DNA of 64,000 nucleotides from Sphingomonas gilva (GCF_003515075.1 NZ_QWLV01000009.1:96219-160218); one strand, 5' to 3'; shown: positions 26,646 to 36,885, counted from the stretch's first letter. The notes: generated by a model not told the origin, from the sequence alone. Program-made: numbers and translations.

Positions 26646-28877
26646 ATGGCCAGCGACGCGACGCTATCCCGACCCGAAAATTCTGGCCTCCGCCAACGGC
26701 TGATGCGCGCCCTGCGCGACGATGGCTATATGCCGCTGGTCGAGGTCGCGGTGGGCGTCGCGCTTATCCTCGTCGTGGTCGCCAGCTATTTCGTGCTGAC
26801 CGGCGACGAGGGAACGCCCCAGCCGCTCAACCCACCGCTGGTAGCGTTTCTACTGGTGGCCAACCTTGTGCCGGCCGTCGGCGTGCTCGTGCTCGTCGGT
26901 CGCCGCGTGGCGATGCGCCGTGCGGCGGCGAGCGTCGGGGGAGGCGGCCGGCTCCACGTCAGATTGGTCGCCTTGTTTTCCGCGCTCGCCGCGGTGCCGA
27001 TGCTGCTGCTGGTGATCTTCGCGTCGCTGCTGTTCCAATATGGCGTGGAATTCTGGTTCTCCGATCGCGCACGCGGGATGCTGGAGAACGCCAACATCCT
27101 GGCCCGCCAATCCTATCAGCAGGCGCTCGACCAGGTGGAGCTCGAATCGGTGACCGCCGCCAGCGATCTCGGCGCGATCCTTGAGGAGGAGCCGATCGAC
27201 AGCCCCGGCTTTCCCAGCCTGTTCCTCCAGCAGATCTACTATCGAAACCTGACGGAGGGCGCGATCGTCTCGGTCACGCCGCAAAATGGCGTCCAGACGC
27301 TGGCGATCATCAACCCCTATGATCGCGATATCGAAAGCCAGATCGATCCGGCGGCGATTGCCCGGTTGCGCAGGGGCGAGCCCAGCGTGGTGCTCGATCG
27401 CGGCGATCGCATCGCGGCATTCGTGCCGATGGCCGGCCGGTCCAACATGTTCCTCTACGCCGCGCGGGCGTCGAATCCGCAAATGCGCCCGCAATATGCG
27501 CGCGCGGAGGCGGTGCTGAACGATTATCGCGCGCTGATGGGCCGATCGCGCGGCCTTCAGCTGCAGTTCAATGCGATCCTGCTGGGCGTGTCGCTCCTCA
27601 TCGTCGCCATCGCGGTGTGGATCGCGTTGCGCGTCGCCGACCGCTTCGTCCGTCCCGTCGGCGAACTGGTCGGCGCGGCGCGGCGCGTGGCTGACGGAGA
27701 CCTCACCGCGCGGGTGCCCGACCCGCGGACGCAGGACGAGATCGGCACGCTCGCCAGCGCGTTCAACCGGATGACCCGGCGGCTGGAGGAGCAGACGGGC
27801 GCGCTGGTCTCGGCGAACGCGCAGCTCGACAGCCGGCGCGCGCTGATCGAGGCGGTGATGTCGGGCGTCAGCGCCGGCATCCTGTCGATCGACGACGACG
27901 GCAATGTGCGCCTGATCAATGCCTCCGCGCTCGAACTGCTGCGTCGCGAGGAGGACGACGCGGTCGGGCATCCGCTCTCCACGATCGCGCCTGAACTGGC
28001 CAAGGCGATCGCCGATGGCGAGCGCGAGACGATTGTCCACGTCGATGCGCGCGGCGAGGCGCTGACGCTGGCGGTGCGAATCGTGCGCGACGCATCGGGC
28101 CATATCCTGACCTTCGACGACATCACCCAGCAGCTGCTCGATCAGCGCCGCGCCGCCTGGTCCGATGTCGCGCGCCGTATCGCGCATGAGATCAAGAACC
28201 CGCTGACGCCGATCCAGCTCGCAGCCGAGCGGCTCCAGCGGCGCTATGGCGGCAAGATCGACGCCGAGGACGGCGTGTTCGCGCGGCTGACCGACACCAT
28301 CGTCCGCCAGGTCGGCGATCTCAGGCGGATGGTCGACGAATTCTCCTCCTTCGCGCGGATGCCCAAGCCCGTGTTCCGCGAGGAATCGCTGCTCGATATC
28401 GTCCGCCAATCGGTATTCCTGCACGAGGTCGCCAATCCGGCCATCGCCTTCTCCATCGCGGGCGGCGACCAGCCCTGGCCGCTGGTGTGCGACCGCCGCC
28501 AGCTCGGCCAGGCGCTGACCAACATCCTCAAGAACGCCATCGAGGCGATCGGCGCGCGTGGCGAGGATGCGCCGGCGGGACGCATCGACATCGCCTTCGC
28601 CGCCGAGGGCAAGACGATCCGGCTCGACATCGCCGACAACGGCATCGGCCTGCCGGTCGAGCGCGAGCGGCTGGTCGAACCCTATATGACGACGCGCGCG
28701 CGGGGCACCGGCCTCGGCCTCGCCATCGTCAAGAAGATCGTCGAGGAGCATTTCGGCACGATCACGTTCGACGACAATCCGGGGGGCGGATCGATCGTGA
28801 GCCTGTGCTTCGAACCGCAACTGCTCGCCGCGCTCGACGGCGGCGAAGATACCATCAAGCTTGAACGGACCCCCTGA
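26646..28877 (+). CDS. ntrY: Membrane histidine kinase NtrY
   Basis: 743 residues. Three N-terminal membrane helices (about 28-120), a periplasmic part, another helix near 315, a HAMP domain (VADRFVRPVGELVGAARRVA), a PAS domain (about 390-490) and the kinase core with H box [19 protein letters not shown] and G2 box GTGLGLAIVKKIVEEHFG. With NtrX it forms a second nitrogen/redox-linked system in alphaproteobacteria. I chose the ATG at 26646. ntrX follows after 2 bases. Confidence 0.95.
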   Translation: MASDATLSRPENSGLRQRLMRALRDDGYMPLVEVAVGVALILVVVASYFVLTGDEGTPQPLNPPLVAFLLVANLVPAVGVLVLVGRRVAMRRAAASVGGGGRLHVRLVALFSALAAVPMLLLVIFASLLFQYGVEFWFSDRARGMLENANILARQSYQQALDQVELESVTAASDLGAILEEEPIDSPGFPSLFLQQIYYRNLTEGAIVSVTPQNGVQTLAIINPYDRDIESQIDPAAIARLRRGEPSVVLDRGDRIAAFVPMAGRSNMFLYAARASNPQMRPQYARAEAVLNDYRALMGRSRGLQLQFNAILLGVSLLIVAIAVWIALRVADRFVRPVGELVGAARRVADGDLTARVPDPRTQDEIGTLASAFNRMTRRLEEQTGALVSANAQLDSRRALIEAVMSGVSAGILSIDDDGNVRLINASALELLRREEDDAVGHPLSTIAPELAKAIADGERETIVHVDARGEALTLAVRIVRDASGHILTFDDITQQLLDQRRAAWSDVARRIAHEIKNPLTPIQLAAERLQRRYGGKIDAEDGVFARLTDTIVRQVGDLRRMVDEFSSFARMPKPVFREESLLDIVRQSVFLHEVANPAIAFSIAGGDQPWPLVCDRRQLGQALTNILKNAIEAIGARGEDAPAGRIDIAFAAEGKTIRLDIADNGIGLPVERERLVEPYMTTRARGTGLGLAIVKKIVEEHFGTITFDDNPGGGSIVSLCFEPQLLAALDGGEDTIKLERTP

Positions 28878-28879
28878 CC

Positions 28880-30256
28880 ATGGCGCTCGACATCCTTATC
28901 GTCGATGATGAATCGGACATCCGCGATCTCGTCTCGGGCGTGCTCGAAGACGAAGGCTTCGGCACCCGCACCGCGGCGGACAGCGATGGCGCGCTGGCGG
29001 CGATCCATGAACGCCGGCCCTCGCTCGTGCTGCTCGACGTGTGGCTCCAGGGATCGAAGCTCGATGGGCTGGAACTGCTCGACGAGATCAAGGCGCGCGA
29101 CGCGAGCATTCCGGTGCTGGTCATCTCCGGCCACGGCAATCTCGACACCGCGGTCGCGGCGATCCGCAAGGGCGCGGCCGACTTCATCGAAAAGCCGTTC
29201 GAGGCTGACCGGCTGCTGCTGCTCGTCCGCCGCGCGACCGAGACCGAGCGGCTGCGGCGCGAGAATGCCAGCCTGAAGGCGCTGGCGGGCCGCGACGAGG
29301 AGCTGACCGGCAGCTCCAACGCGATCAATGGGGTGCGCGCGACCTTGAAGCGCGTCGCCGCGACCGGCAGCCGTGTGCTGATCTCGGGCCCCGCCGGCGT
29401 CGGCAAGGAGGTCGCCGCCCGGCTGCTGCACAGCTGGAGCAACCGCGCTGAGGCGCCCTTCGTCATCCTGAGCGCGGCGCGAATGACGCCAGAGCGCGTC
29501 GAGGAGGAGCTGTTCGGGGTGGAGGAGGGCGACAAGCTCGTCCGCACCGGCCTGCTCGAACAGGCGCATGGCGGCACGCTGCTGCTCGACGAGATCGCCG
29601 ACATGCCGATCGCGACCCAGGCCCGCATCCTGCGCGTGCTGACCGATCAGGCCTTCGTGCGCATCGGCGGGCAGCACCAGGTGAAGGTCGACGTGCGCGT
29701 CGTCTCCTCCACCTCGCGCGATCTGACGCAGGAGATCGCCGAGGGGCGCTTCCGCGAGGATCTCTATTACCGGCTCAACGTCGTGCCCGTCGCGCTGCCG
29801 CCGCTGTCCGACCGGCGTGAGGACATTCCCGCCCTGGTCGAACATTTCGCCGCGCGCTATGCCGCCGAACGGCGCGTGCCGACGCCCGAGATCGCGCCGG
29901 ACGCGCTGGTCGCGCTGCAGAGCCACGAATGGCCCGGCAATGTCCGCCAGCTGCGCAACGTCGTTGAGCGCACCGTCATCATGGCGCCGGGCGACCGGGT
30001 GGGGCGGATCGATCTCGATATGCTGCCCGCCGAGATCCGCGGAGAGACGGGCGGCGCGGGGGGCGGGGCGCAGATCATGGGCGCCCCCTTGCGCGAGGCG
30101 CGCGAGACCTTCGAGCGGGAGTATCTGCGCGTCCAGATCCGCCGCTTTTCGGGCAATATCTCGCGCACGGCCTCGTTCATCGGCATGGAGCGATCGGCGC
30201 TGCACCGCAAGCTGAAGATATTGGGAATCACCGAGGTTCGCGCCGACGACGATTGA
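28880..30256 (+). CDS. ntrX: Response regulator NtrX, lacking the GAFTGA loop
   Basis: 458 residues. The receiver (about 1-120) carries a D in VLLDVWLQGSKLDG. The AAA+ domain has a changed Walker A (GPAGVGKE) and, where NtrC has GAFTGA, reads EEGDKLVRTGLLEQ. The sigma-54 contact motif is therefore absent, so it probably acts with sigma-70. Walker B GTLLLDEIAD and WPGNVRQLRN remain. The C-terminal helix-turn-helix is NISRTASFIGMERSALHRKL. Partner kinase is NtrY, immediately upstream. Confidence 0.95.
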   Translation: MALDILIVDDESDIRDLVSGVLEDEGFGTRTAADSDGALAAIHERRPSLVLLDVWLQGSKLDGLELLDEIKARDASIPVLVISGHGNLDTAVAAIRKGAADFIEKPFEADRLLLLVRRATETERLRRENASLKALAGRDEELTGSSNAINGVRATLKRVAATGSRVLISGPAGVGKEVAARLLHSWSNRAEAPFVILSAARMTPERVEEELFGVEEGDKLVRTGLLEQAHGGTLLLDEIADMPIATQARILRVLTDQAFVRIGGQHQVKVDVRVVSSTSRDLTQEIAEGRFREDLYYRLNVVPVALPPLSDRREDIPALVEHFAARYAAERRVPTPEIAPDALVALQSHEWPGNVRQLRNVVERTVIMAPGDRVGRIDLDMLPAEIRGETGGAGGGAQIMGAPLREARETFEREYLRVQIRRFSGNISRTASFIGMERSALHRKLKILGITEVRADDD

Positions 30257-30370
30257 GGATTGCAGCCAAACACCCTAAGTTATGCGCCGCGCGCCATGCG
30301 GGTGCGCGGATCGACGCCGGAAACCGGCGCATTGCGGGGCAGGATCCCGCCAAGCACAAGGGTGTGAACC

Positions 30371-30856
30371 ATGGCCGACAAGCCCAATAATCTGCAGGAC
30401 CTGTTCCTCAACCTGCTGCGCCGGACGAAGACCCCGGTCACGATGTTCCTGGTCAAAGGCGTCAAGCTGCAGGGAATCGTCACCTGGTTCGACAATTTCT
30501 CGGTGCTGCTGCGCCGCGACGGCCAGTCCCAGCTGATCTACAAGCACGCCATCTCCACCATCATGCCCGCCGGCAACGGAGACGCCTCCGCGATCGTGCA
30601 GGCGGTAGGAGAACCGGGCAAGAAGCCTTCGCTCTTGCAGGATATTTTCCTGAACGCCGTGCGCAAGTCGGATCAGAGCGTGACGATGTTCCTGGTCAAC
30701 GGCGTGATGCTGCAAGGGCAGATCGCCGCCTATGACCTGTTCTGCATGCTGCTCCAACGCGAAGGCGTATCGCAGCTGGTCTACAAGCATGCGGTCTCCA
30801 CCATCCAGCCATCCGCGCCGCTCAACCTGGCTGAAGAGCAAGAAAGCGAAGATTGA
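30371..30856 (+). CDS. hfq: RNA chaperone Hfq, tandem two-domain form
   Basis: 161 residues, about twice the usual length. Two complete Sm-like domains sit in tandem: residues 5-67 ([20 protein letters not shown] to [10 protein letters not shown]) and 85-147 ([20 protein letters not shown] to [10 protein letters not shown]), joined by a Gly/Ala-rich linker. Domain 1 keeps a basic rim (RRTK) while domain 2 has RKSD. Three chains could build a six-domain ring. Hfq pairs small RNAs with mRNAs. A double-domain Hfq is reported for Zymomonas. The ntrX-to-hfq gap (114 bases) includes a small hairpin, GCCGGAAACCGGC. Confidence 0.96.
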   Translation: MADKPNNLQDLFLNLLRRTKTPVTMFLVKGVKLQGIVTWFDNFSVLLRRDGQSQLIYKHAISTIMPAGNGDASAIVQAVGEPGKKPSLLQDIFLNAVRKSDQSVTMFLVNGVMLQGQIAAYDLFCMLLQREGVSQLVYKHAVSTIQPSAPLNLAEEQESED

Positions 30857-32154
30857 CCACCGGCGGCTTCGAACGCGATGCGGGCGAGTTCGCCCGCGGC
30901 GCCCGTGCGCTCGTCGTGCTGCCGGATACCGGCGGTTCGATGCGCGACAACGACGCGCGCCTGGAGGAAACCGCGGGGCTTGCCGCTGCGATCGGGGTCG
31001 AGGTCGTCGGGCGCATGCCGTTTCGCGTGCGCCAGGCGCGGCCCGCGACTTTGCTCGGCAGCGGCCAGGTCGATCAGGTCAAGGATCGCGCGGAAGAGCA
31101 GGGCGCCGAGCTGATCGTCGTCGACGGCGCGCTGACCCCGGTGCAGCAGCGCAATCTGGAGACCGCGATCGGCTGCAAGGTGATCGACCGGACCGGTCTG
31201 ATCCTCGAGATTTTCGGCGAGCGCGCCGCCACCGCCGAGGGCCGCTTGCAGGTCGAGCTCGCCCATCTCGACTATCAGGCGGGCCGGCTGGTGCGCAGCT
31301 GGACCCATCTCGAGCGCCAGCGCGGCGGCTTCGGCTTTCTCGGCGGTCCCGGCGAAACCCAGATCGAGGCCGACCGTCGCATGATCCGCGACCGGATGGC
31401 GCGGCTCAGGCGCGAGCTCGAAGGCGTGTCGCGCACCCGCGGCCTGCACCGCGGCCGGCGCCAGCGTGCGCCATGGCCGGTGGTCGCGCTGGTCGGCTAT
31501 ACCAATGCCGGAAAATCGACGTTGTTCAACCGCCTGACCGGTGCTGACGTCATGGCGGAAGATCTGCTGTTCGCCACGCTCGATCCGACCTTGCGGCAAT
31601 TCTCGCCGCCCGGAATCGATCGGGCGATGCTGTCCGACACCGTCGGTTTCGTCTCGGAGCTGCCGACGCAGCTCGTGGCAGCGTTCAAGGCGACGCTCGA
31701 GGAGGTGGTCTCGGCCGATCTGATCGTGCACGTCCGCGACATCGCGCATCCCGACAGCGACGCGCAGCGCGCCGATGTCGAGAAGGTGCTCGCCGAGCTC
31801 GGCGTGGGAGACGAGATCGTCACGCCGCGGATCGAGGCGTGGAACAAGATCGACGCGCTCGACCCAGATGCGCGCGAGGCGGTGCTGGCCGACGCCGCGC
31901 GGCGGGACGATGTGGCGGCGCTGTCGGCGATGACGGGCGAAGGGGTGGACGATCTCGTCGCCGCGATCTCCGCCAACCTCACGCGCGCACACCGCCGCTA
32001 CCAGATCGACCTGGATCCGGCCGACGGCGCCGGCGCCGCCTGGCTGCACGCGCATGGCGAGGTGATCGACCAATGGATGGCCGATGACCGCCTGATGGTC
32101 GAGGTCCGGCTGGCCGAGCCCGATTACGCGCGCTTCATCCAGCGCGACGCTTGA
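30853..32154 (+). CDS. hflX: Ribosome-associated GTPase HflX
   Basis: 433 residues. The N-terminal HflX domain (about 20-190) contains [14 protein letters not shown] and [13 protein letters not shown]. The G domain has G1 [10 protein letters not shown]3 DTVGF and NKID-type G4 in WNKIDAL. HflX splits stalled ribosomes and can bind RNA. It starts at a TTG overlapping the hfq stop (TTGA), the usual hfq-hflX pairing. Its last 20 bases overlap the convergent mazG. Confidence 0.95.
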   Translation: MTTGGFERDAGEFARGARALVVLPDTGGSMRDNDARLEETAGLAAAIGVEVVGRMPFRVRQARPATLLGSGQVDQVKDRAEEQGAELIVVDGALTPVQQRNLETAIGCKVIDRTGLILEIFGERAATAEGRLQVELAHLDYQAGRLVRSWTHLERQRGGFGFLGGPGETQIEADRRMIRDRMARLRRELEGVSRTRGLHRGRRQRAPWPVVALVGYTNAGKSTLFNRLTGADVMAEDLLFATLDPTLRQFSPPGIDRAMLSDTVGFVSELPTQLVAAFKATLEEVVSADLIVHVRDIAHPDSDAQRADVEKVLAELGVGDEIVTPRIEAWNKIDALDPDAREAVLADAARRDDVAALSAMTGEGVDDLVAAISANLTRAHRRYQIDLDPADGAGAAWLHAHGEVIDQWMADDRLMVEVRLAEPDYARFIQRDA

Positions 32155-33013
32155 CCGCCTGCCACAGCGCTTCCTTCGCGTTCAGGTCCAGCTCCTTGAA
32201 CGCGTCGCCAGCTTCCGCTTCCATCGCGCGGAAACGGCGTTCGAATTTCGAATTGGCGATGCGCAACGCGGCTTCCGCATCGATGCCTTCGTGGCGCGCC
32301 CAATTGACCACCGCGAACAGCAGGTCGCCGATCTCCTCGGCCTTGTGATCGCCGATCGCGCGGTCTGCCTCCGCCAGTTCCTCATCCACCTTGGCGCGCG
32401 GACCGGTGGCGTCGGGCCAGTCGAAGCCGGTGCGAGCGGCGCGCTTCTGCAGCTTTTCGGCGCGAAGGAGCGCGGGCAGGCCGAGCGCCACGCCGTCGAG
32501 CGCGCCGCGATGCGCCTTGGCCGCGCGTTCGTCGGCCTTGATCTGTTCCCAAAGATGATGACCGCCCTCAGCCGCATCGCCGAAGATATGCGGGTGGCGG
32601 CGCTCCATCTTGTCGCCGATCGTCGCGGCGACGTCGGCGAAATCGAACGCGCCGGCTTCCTCCGCCATGCGCGCGTGGAACACGACCTGGAGCAGCAGAT
32701 CGCCGAGCTCGTCCTTCAGATCGGCCATGTCGCCGCGCGCGATCGCGTCTTCGACCTCATAGGCTTCCTCGATCGTGTAGGGTGCGATCGAGGCGAACGT
32801 CTGGACGCTGTCCCATTCGCATCCGGTCTCCGGATCGCGCAAGCGCGCCATGATCGCGACCAGGCGATCCAGATGATCCGGACGATCCGGATGGTCCAGA
32901 CGATCCCGATGGTCCTGACGATCCGACTGGTCCAGATGATCCGACTGGTCCAGATGATCCGGATGGTCCAGACGATCCTGACGCGAAGGGCGGGCTGCTT
33001 CGTTCAATCTCAA
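32135..33013 (-). CDS. mazG: Nucleoside triphosphate pyrophosphohydrolase MazG with a repeat-expanded N-terminus
   Basis: 292 residues if the TTG at 33013 is used. Two MazG domains: the first starts LVAIMARLRDPETGCEWD with EEAYEVEDAI and DELGDLLLQVVFHA; the second has EEIGDLLFAVVNWARHEG. It cleaves NTPs to NMPs, cleaning the pool or lowering ppGpp. Before the first domain lie about 50 residues of D-H-L-D-Q-S-type repeats, coded by the 9-base tandem array at 32865-32982. Homologues normally start about 10 residues before the IMARLRDP motif. An ATG at 32851 would start just inside the motif, so the true start is unsure. Confidence 0.85.
   Translation of the reverse strand: MRLNEAARPSRQDRLDHPDHLDQSDHLDQSDRQDHRDRLDHPDRPDHLDRLVAIMARLRDPETGCEWDSVQTFASIAPYTIEEAYEVEDAIARGDMADLKDELGDLLLQVVFHARMAEEAGAFDFADVAATIGDKMERRHPHIFGDAAEGGHHLWEQIKADERAAKAHRGALDGVALGLPALLRAEKLQKRAARTGFDWPDATGPRAKVDEELAEADRAIGDHKAEEIGDLLFAVVNWARHEGIDAEAALRIANSKFERRFRAMEAEAGDAFKELDLNAKEALWQAVKRRAG
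32865..32982. repeat. 9-base tandem repeat inside mazG, about 13 units
   Basis: Units such as GATCCGGAT, GGTCCAGAC, GATCCGACT and GGTCCAGAT follow one another without a break. Because the unit is three codons, changes in copy number would keep mazG in frame and only alter the length of an acidic, His-rich leader. Confidence 0.85.
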
Positions 33014-33040
33014 AGTCCGATAATATACATTATGTAAAAT

Positions 33041-33634
33041 CTAGGCCGGTGGCGCGGGCTGGAGGATCAGGAAACCGCCCTCCACGCGCCAGCTGGCCAG
33101 TTGCGACAGGAAGTTCATGCCGAGCACGTTGGTGTCGCCGAACTCCTTGGCGACGACCACCGCCAGGTCGTCGGCGACGATCGGCCCGATGCGCATCTCG
33201 TCGATCCGCGCGCGCCGTGCGCTGACATCGCCGTTGGCCGTCGAGATCGTCACGGGAAGGCCGCTGTCGCCGATCTCGATGCCGGCCGCCATAGCGGCGC
33301 TGCGCGACATCGCGGTCACCGTCGCGCCGCTGTCGATCATGAAGCGCACCGGCCGGCCGTTGACCTCGGCATCCGCCCAGAAATGACCGTCCTCGCCAAC
33401 CGCGATCCTGAGCGCGCCGCCTTGGACCTGCTGATTGCCGAAGGCGTCGTTCCACAGCCGCGCCAGGTGATGGCGTTGGCCGACGATCAGCGCCGCGCCG
33501 ATGAAGATCGCCGCCCAGATCAGCGCCAGCTTCACGGTCTGGCCCAGCGGCACGCGCCGCGCGATCAGGCTGCTCAGCACCAGCACGAGGCAGCCGATGC
33601 CGCCGATAAGCCCAGCGGTCTGCCAGTCAGCCAT
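33041..33634 (-). CDS. Membrane-anchored retropepsin-like aspartic protease (TIGR02281 type)
   Basis: 197 residues. Two N-terminal hydrophobic helices (about 7-25 and 35-52) precede a retropepsin domain (about 70-190) with the active Asp in FMIDSGATVTAMS (D101) and VLGMNFLSQL near the end. Like other retropepsins it should act as a dimer. Substrate unknown. It overlaps the metallo-hydrolase gene by 8 bases and precedes mazG by 27 bases. Confidence 0.88.
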   Translation of the reverse strand: MADWQTAGLIGGIGCLVLVLSSLIARRVPLGQTVKLALIWAAIFIGAALIVGQRHHLARLWNDAFGNQQVQGGALRIAVGEDGHFWADAEVNGRPVRFMIDSGATVTAMSRSAAMAAGIEIGDSGLPVTISTANGDVSARRARIDEMRIGPIVADDLAVVVAKEFGDTNVLGMNFLSQLASWRVEGGFLILQPAPPA

Positions 33635-34403
33635 CGATCACGATCTCCATGCCGTCATGGCCCGGCTCGACCCCGGCGGGCAGCGCGCGCGCCAGCGTCG
33701 CATAGTCCATCGACTGATCCATATGCGTCAACACCGCACGCCTGGGCGCGAATTCGGCGATCCAGCCGAGCGTGCGATCGAGATGCGGATGAGTCGGATG
33801 CGGCTTCGCCCTGAGCGCATCGACCACCCATAGATCGAGGCGCTGATACAATATCGCCATTTCAGGCGTCATTTCGTTAAAATCAGTCGAATATCCCGCT
33901 GAGGCCCGGCCATCCGCAGTTTCGAACACCAATCCCGCGGAGGTGATCGAACCGTGCGGCTGATCGACCACGGTCACCGCTATGTCGCCGATCTCGATGC
34001 GATCGGGCAAGTCCTCCCCCGCCACCGTCGGCGGATAGCCGTCGCGTCCGTTGAAGGCATAGGCGAAGCGCTCCGTCAGCGATGCGAGCGTTTCCGGCCG
34101 CGCCAGGCCGCGCACCGGCCGGCCGCGGGCATGGTAGAGCTGCCGGAGATCGTCGATCCCATGACAGTGATCGGCATGGTCGTGCGTCCAGATCACCGCA
34201 TCGACATCGGCGACATCGGCGGCGAGCAGCTGCTCGCGCATGTCGGGGCCCGTGTCGATCAGGATGCGGGTGGTGGCGGTGCTGACGAGGATCGAGGCGC
34301 GCGTGCGGCGGTTGCGCGGCTCGGCGGGGTCGCAGACGCCCCAATCGTTGCCGATCCGCGGCACGCCCGAGGAGGTGCCGCAGCCGAGTATCCTGATCTT
34401 CAC
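33627..34403 (-). CDS. Metallo-beta-lactamase-fold hydrolase, PhnP-like
   Basis: 258 residues. The start CGTSSGVPRIGNDWG and the metal motif WTHDHADHCHGIDDL (H-x-H-x-D-H) are typical of the PhnP/YycJ branch, which hydrolyses cyclic phosphodiester-type substrates. Further ligands lie in HGSITS and LTHMDQSMDY. It overlaps tatD by 4 bases (ATGA) within the metG-tatD-hydrolase operon common in this class. Confidence 0.9.
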   Translation of the reverse strand: MKIRILGCGTSSGVPRIGNDWGVCDPAEPRNRRTRASILVSTATTRILIDTGPDMREQLLAADVADVDAVIWTHDHADHCHGIDDLRQLYHARGRPVRGLARPETLASLTERFAYAFNGRDGYPPTVAGEDLPDRIEIGDIAVTVVDQPHGSITSAGLVFETADGRASAGYSTDFNEMTPEMAILYQRLDLWVVDALRAKPHPTHPHLDRTLGWIAEFAPRRAVLTHMDQSMDYATLARALPAGVEPGHDGMEIVIDG

Positions 34404-35179
34404 GCAGCCGCTTTCGCGAACAGTTCGAAGAAGTTGCGCGTCGTCGCTTCGGCCAGCTCCTCGATCGATTCGCCCCGCAAACCGGACAGGAACGCTGCGG
34501 TGTCGGCGACGAACGCCGGTTCCCCGGTCTTGCCGCGATGCGGCACCGGCGCGAGAAACGGGGAATCGGTCTCGATCAGCAGCCTGTCCAGCGGCAGCCT
34601 AGCGGCGGTCGCCTGCAGATCCTTCGCGTTCTTGAAGGTCACGATCCCCGAGATCGAGATGTAGAGGCCCAGATCGAGCGCGATATCGGCGAACTCGCCG
34701 CTGGCGGTGAAGCAGTGGATGACGCCGGGATAGGCCCCCTGCTCCATCTCCTCGCGCAGGATTCTCGCGGTGTCCGCCTCGGCGTCTCGCGTATGGACGA
34801 CGATCGGCAGGCCCGTCTCGCGCGAGGCGCGGATATGCGCGCGGAAACTCGCCTGCTGCCGCTCCCGATCCGAATGATCGTAATAATAGTCGAGCCCGCT
34901 TTCGCCGATGCCGATCACCCTGGGATGCGCGGCTTTGGCGACCAGCTTGGCGGTATCGATGTTGGGATGCGCATCCGCTTCGTGCGGATGGATGCCGACG
35001 GTGGCGAACACGTCCGCCTCGCGCTCGGCGGTGGCGATGACGTCATCCCATTCACGCTCGCGGGTGGAGATATTGAGCATGGTGCCGACGCCACGCGCGC
35101 GGGCGCGTTCGAGCACGCTCGCCTGATCCTCGATCAAGCCCTTGTAATTCAAATGACAATGGCTGTCGACGAAGGTCAC
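34400..35179 (-). CDS. tatD: TatD-family deoxyribonuclease/hydrolase
   Basis: 259 residues of the TatD amidohydrolase fold. Metal ligands and signatures: [49 protein letters not shown] and [15 protein letters not shown]. Homologues are metal-dependent 3'-5' nucleases. I chose the GTG at 35179 because homology starts [10 protein letters not shown]; it overlaps the metG stop (GTGA). Its neighbours suggest a conserved operon, not a shared pathway. Confidence 0.94.
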   Translation of the reverse strand: MTFVDSHCHLNYKGLIEDQASVLERARARGVGTMLNISTREREWDDVIATAEREADVFATVGIHPHEADAHPNIDTAKLVAKAAHPRVIGIGESGLDYYYDHSDRERQQASFRAHIRASRETGLPIVVHTRDAEADTARILREEMEQGAYPGVIHCFTASGEFADIALDLGLYISISGIVTFKNAKDLQATAARLPLDRLLIETDSPFLAPVPHRGKTGEPAFVADTAAFLSGLRGESIEELAEATTRNFFELFAKAAA

Positions 35180-36717
35180 GCCGCTTCCTCCGCCAGCTCC
35201 AGCCGAGGGAACACGCCCTGCGGCGCGGGCAGCGCCTCGCCCGCCGCGATCGGCCAGCCGAGTGCTTCGAAGCTGCGCTTGTCGCCATCCTGTCCCAGCA
35301 GGTCGAGCAGCTTGTCCGCTCCGGCGGGAACCGCCCAGCGCGCCATGATGGCGATGCGGCGGATCGCTTCCGCAGTCACATACAGGATGGTGTCGGCGCG
35401 CGCCGGATCGGTTTTGCGCACCGCCCAGGGCGCCTGGTCGGCGAAATACTGGTTGGCGTCGCGCGCCGCCGCCCAGATCGCATCGAGCGCATTGTGGATC
35501 GCCAGATCCTTCATCGCTTCGTGCATTCCCGCTTCGGCGCGGTCGATGCTGGCGAACAGAGTTTCCTCGGCGTCGGTGCGGGGCCCCGCCTCGGGCACGC
35601 GTCCGCCGCAATTCTTGGCGATCATCGACAGGCTGCGCTGCGCAAGATTGCCGAGATTGTTGGCGAGATCGGCGTTGCAGCGGGTCACGATCGCTTCTTC
35701 CGAATAGCTGCCGTCCTGGCCGAAGCTCACCTCGCGCAGCAGGAAGTACCGGATCGCATCCACGCCATGCCGTTCGGCGAGCGCCATCGGATCGGTGACG
35801 TTGCCGAGACTCTTCGACATCTTCTCGCCCCGGTTGAGCAGGAAGCCGTGGCCGAACACGGAGACCGGCAGCGGCAGCTTCGCGCTCATCAGAAAGGCGG
35901 GCCAATAGACCGTGTGGAAGCGGACGATGTCCTTGCCGATGATATGCAGGTTCGCCGGCCAATAATCCTGATAAAGCTCGATATTATCAGGATAGCCGGC
36001 CCCGGTCAGATAGTTGGTCAGCGCATCGACCCAAACATACATGACATGCCCCGGGCTGCCGGGCACGGGCACGCCCCAGTCGAAGCTGGTGCGCGAGACC
36101 GACAGGTCGGCAAGGCCGCCTTCCACGAAGCGCAGGATTTCGTTGCGGCGGCTTTCGGGCCGGATGAATTCGGGGTTGGCCGCATAATGATCGAGCAGCG
36201 GCTGCTGATATTTGGAGAGACGAAAGAACCAGGTCTCCTCCTCGGTCCATTCGACCGGCGTGCCTTGCGGGGAAAGCTTCCCGCCCCCTTCCCCCTCGGT
36301 CAGCTCGCTCTCGTCGTAGAACGCCTCGTCGCGAACCGAATACCAGCCTTCGTAGCGGTCCAGATAGAGGTCGCCGGCATCCGCCATGGCCTGCCAGATC
36401 GCCTGGCTGGCATGGTGGTGATCGACATCGACGGTGCGGATGAAACGATCATAAGAAATATTCAAGGCATCCGCCATTGCCTTGAAATAACCGCTCATTT
36501 CATCGGCGAGTTCGCGCGGCTCGACACCGCGCCTGCGCGCCTCCTGCACCATCTTCAGCCCATGCTCGTCGGTGCCGGTGAGGAAGCGGACGTCGCGGCC
36601 CAGCTGCCGCTGGTAGCGCGCGATCGCGTCGGTCGCGATCGCCTCATAGGCGTGGCCGATATGGGGGCGGCCATTGGGGTAGCTGATCGCGGTGGTGATA
36701 TAGAAGGGGTCGGTCAT
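35176..36717 (-). CDS. metG: Methionyl-tRNA synthetase
   Basis: 513 residues, the short form without a C-terminal tRNA-binding domain. Class I motifs: [16 protein letters not shown] (HIGH) and [11 protein letters not shown] (KMSKS). The zinc cysteines usual in E. coli MetG are missing ([12 protein letters not shown]), as in the MetG2-type enzymes of many alphaproteobacteria. The ATG at 36717 precedes [11 protein letters not shown]. The family A repeat separates it from holB. Confidence 0.96.
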   Translation of the reverse strand: MTDPFYITTAISYPNGRPHIGHAYEAIATDAIARYQRQLGRDVRFLTGTDEHGLKMVQEARRRGVEPRELADEMSGYFKAMADALNISYDRFIRTVDVDHHHASQAIWQAMADAGDLYLDRYEGWYSVRDEAFYDESELTEGEGGGKLSPQGTPVEWTEEETWFFRLSKYQQPLLDHYAANPEFIRPESRRNEILRFVEGGLADLSVSRTSFDWGVPVPGSPGHVMYVWVDALTNYLTGAGYPDNIELYQDYWPANLHIIGKDIVRFHTVYWPAFLMSAKLPLPVSVFGHGFLLNRGEKMSKSLGNVTDPMALAERHGVDAIRYFLLREVSFGQDGSYSEEAIVTRCNADLANNLGNLAQRSLSMIAKNCGGRVPEAGPRTDAEETLFASIDRAEAGMHEAMKDLAIHNALDAIWAAARDANQYFADQAPWAVRKTDPARADTILYVTAEAIRRIAIMARWAVPAGADKLLDLLGQDGDKRSFEALGWPIAAGEALPAPQGVFPRLELAEEAA

Positions 36718-36779
36718 GTCGCCGGCGGCTCTATCGCATCGCCGGCGGGTTTAGAAGACGATTGGGCACACTCTGGCAC

Positions 36780-36875
36780 TGTCGCCCCTGCGGAGGCAGG
36801 GGCCTATCTATGCCATCCATCAGCCGCTGCGCTTGGAGTGAGCTCGGATGGGCCCATGCTTTCGCAGGGGCGACA
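36780..36875. repeat. Palindromic repeat, family A copy 3
   Basis: The left arm TGTCGCCCCTGCGGAGGCAG is mirrored by CTTTCGCAGGGGCGACA on the right. The centre differs from copies 1 and 2, so only the arms are conserved. It lies between holB and metG. Confidence 0.8.
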
Positions 36876-36885
36876 ATAGATCTTG

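Noticed and set aside
26850..28820. A 656-codon minus-strand frame opposite ntrY
   Set aside because: Antisense open frame in GC-rich DNA with no recognisable domains.
32865..32982. Possible CRISPR array
   Set aside because: The repeats are contiguous 9-base units without spacers and lie in frame within mazG.
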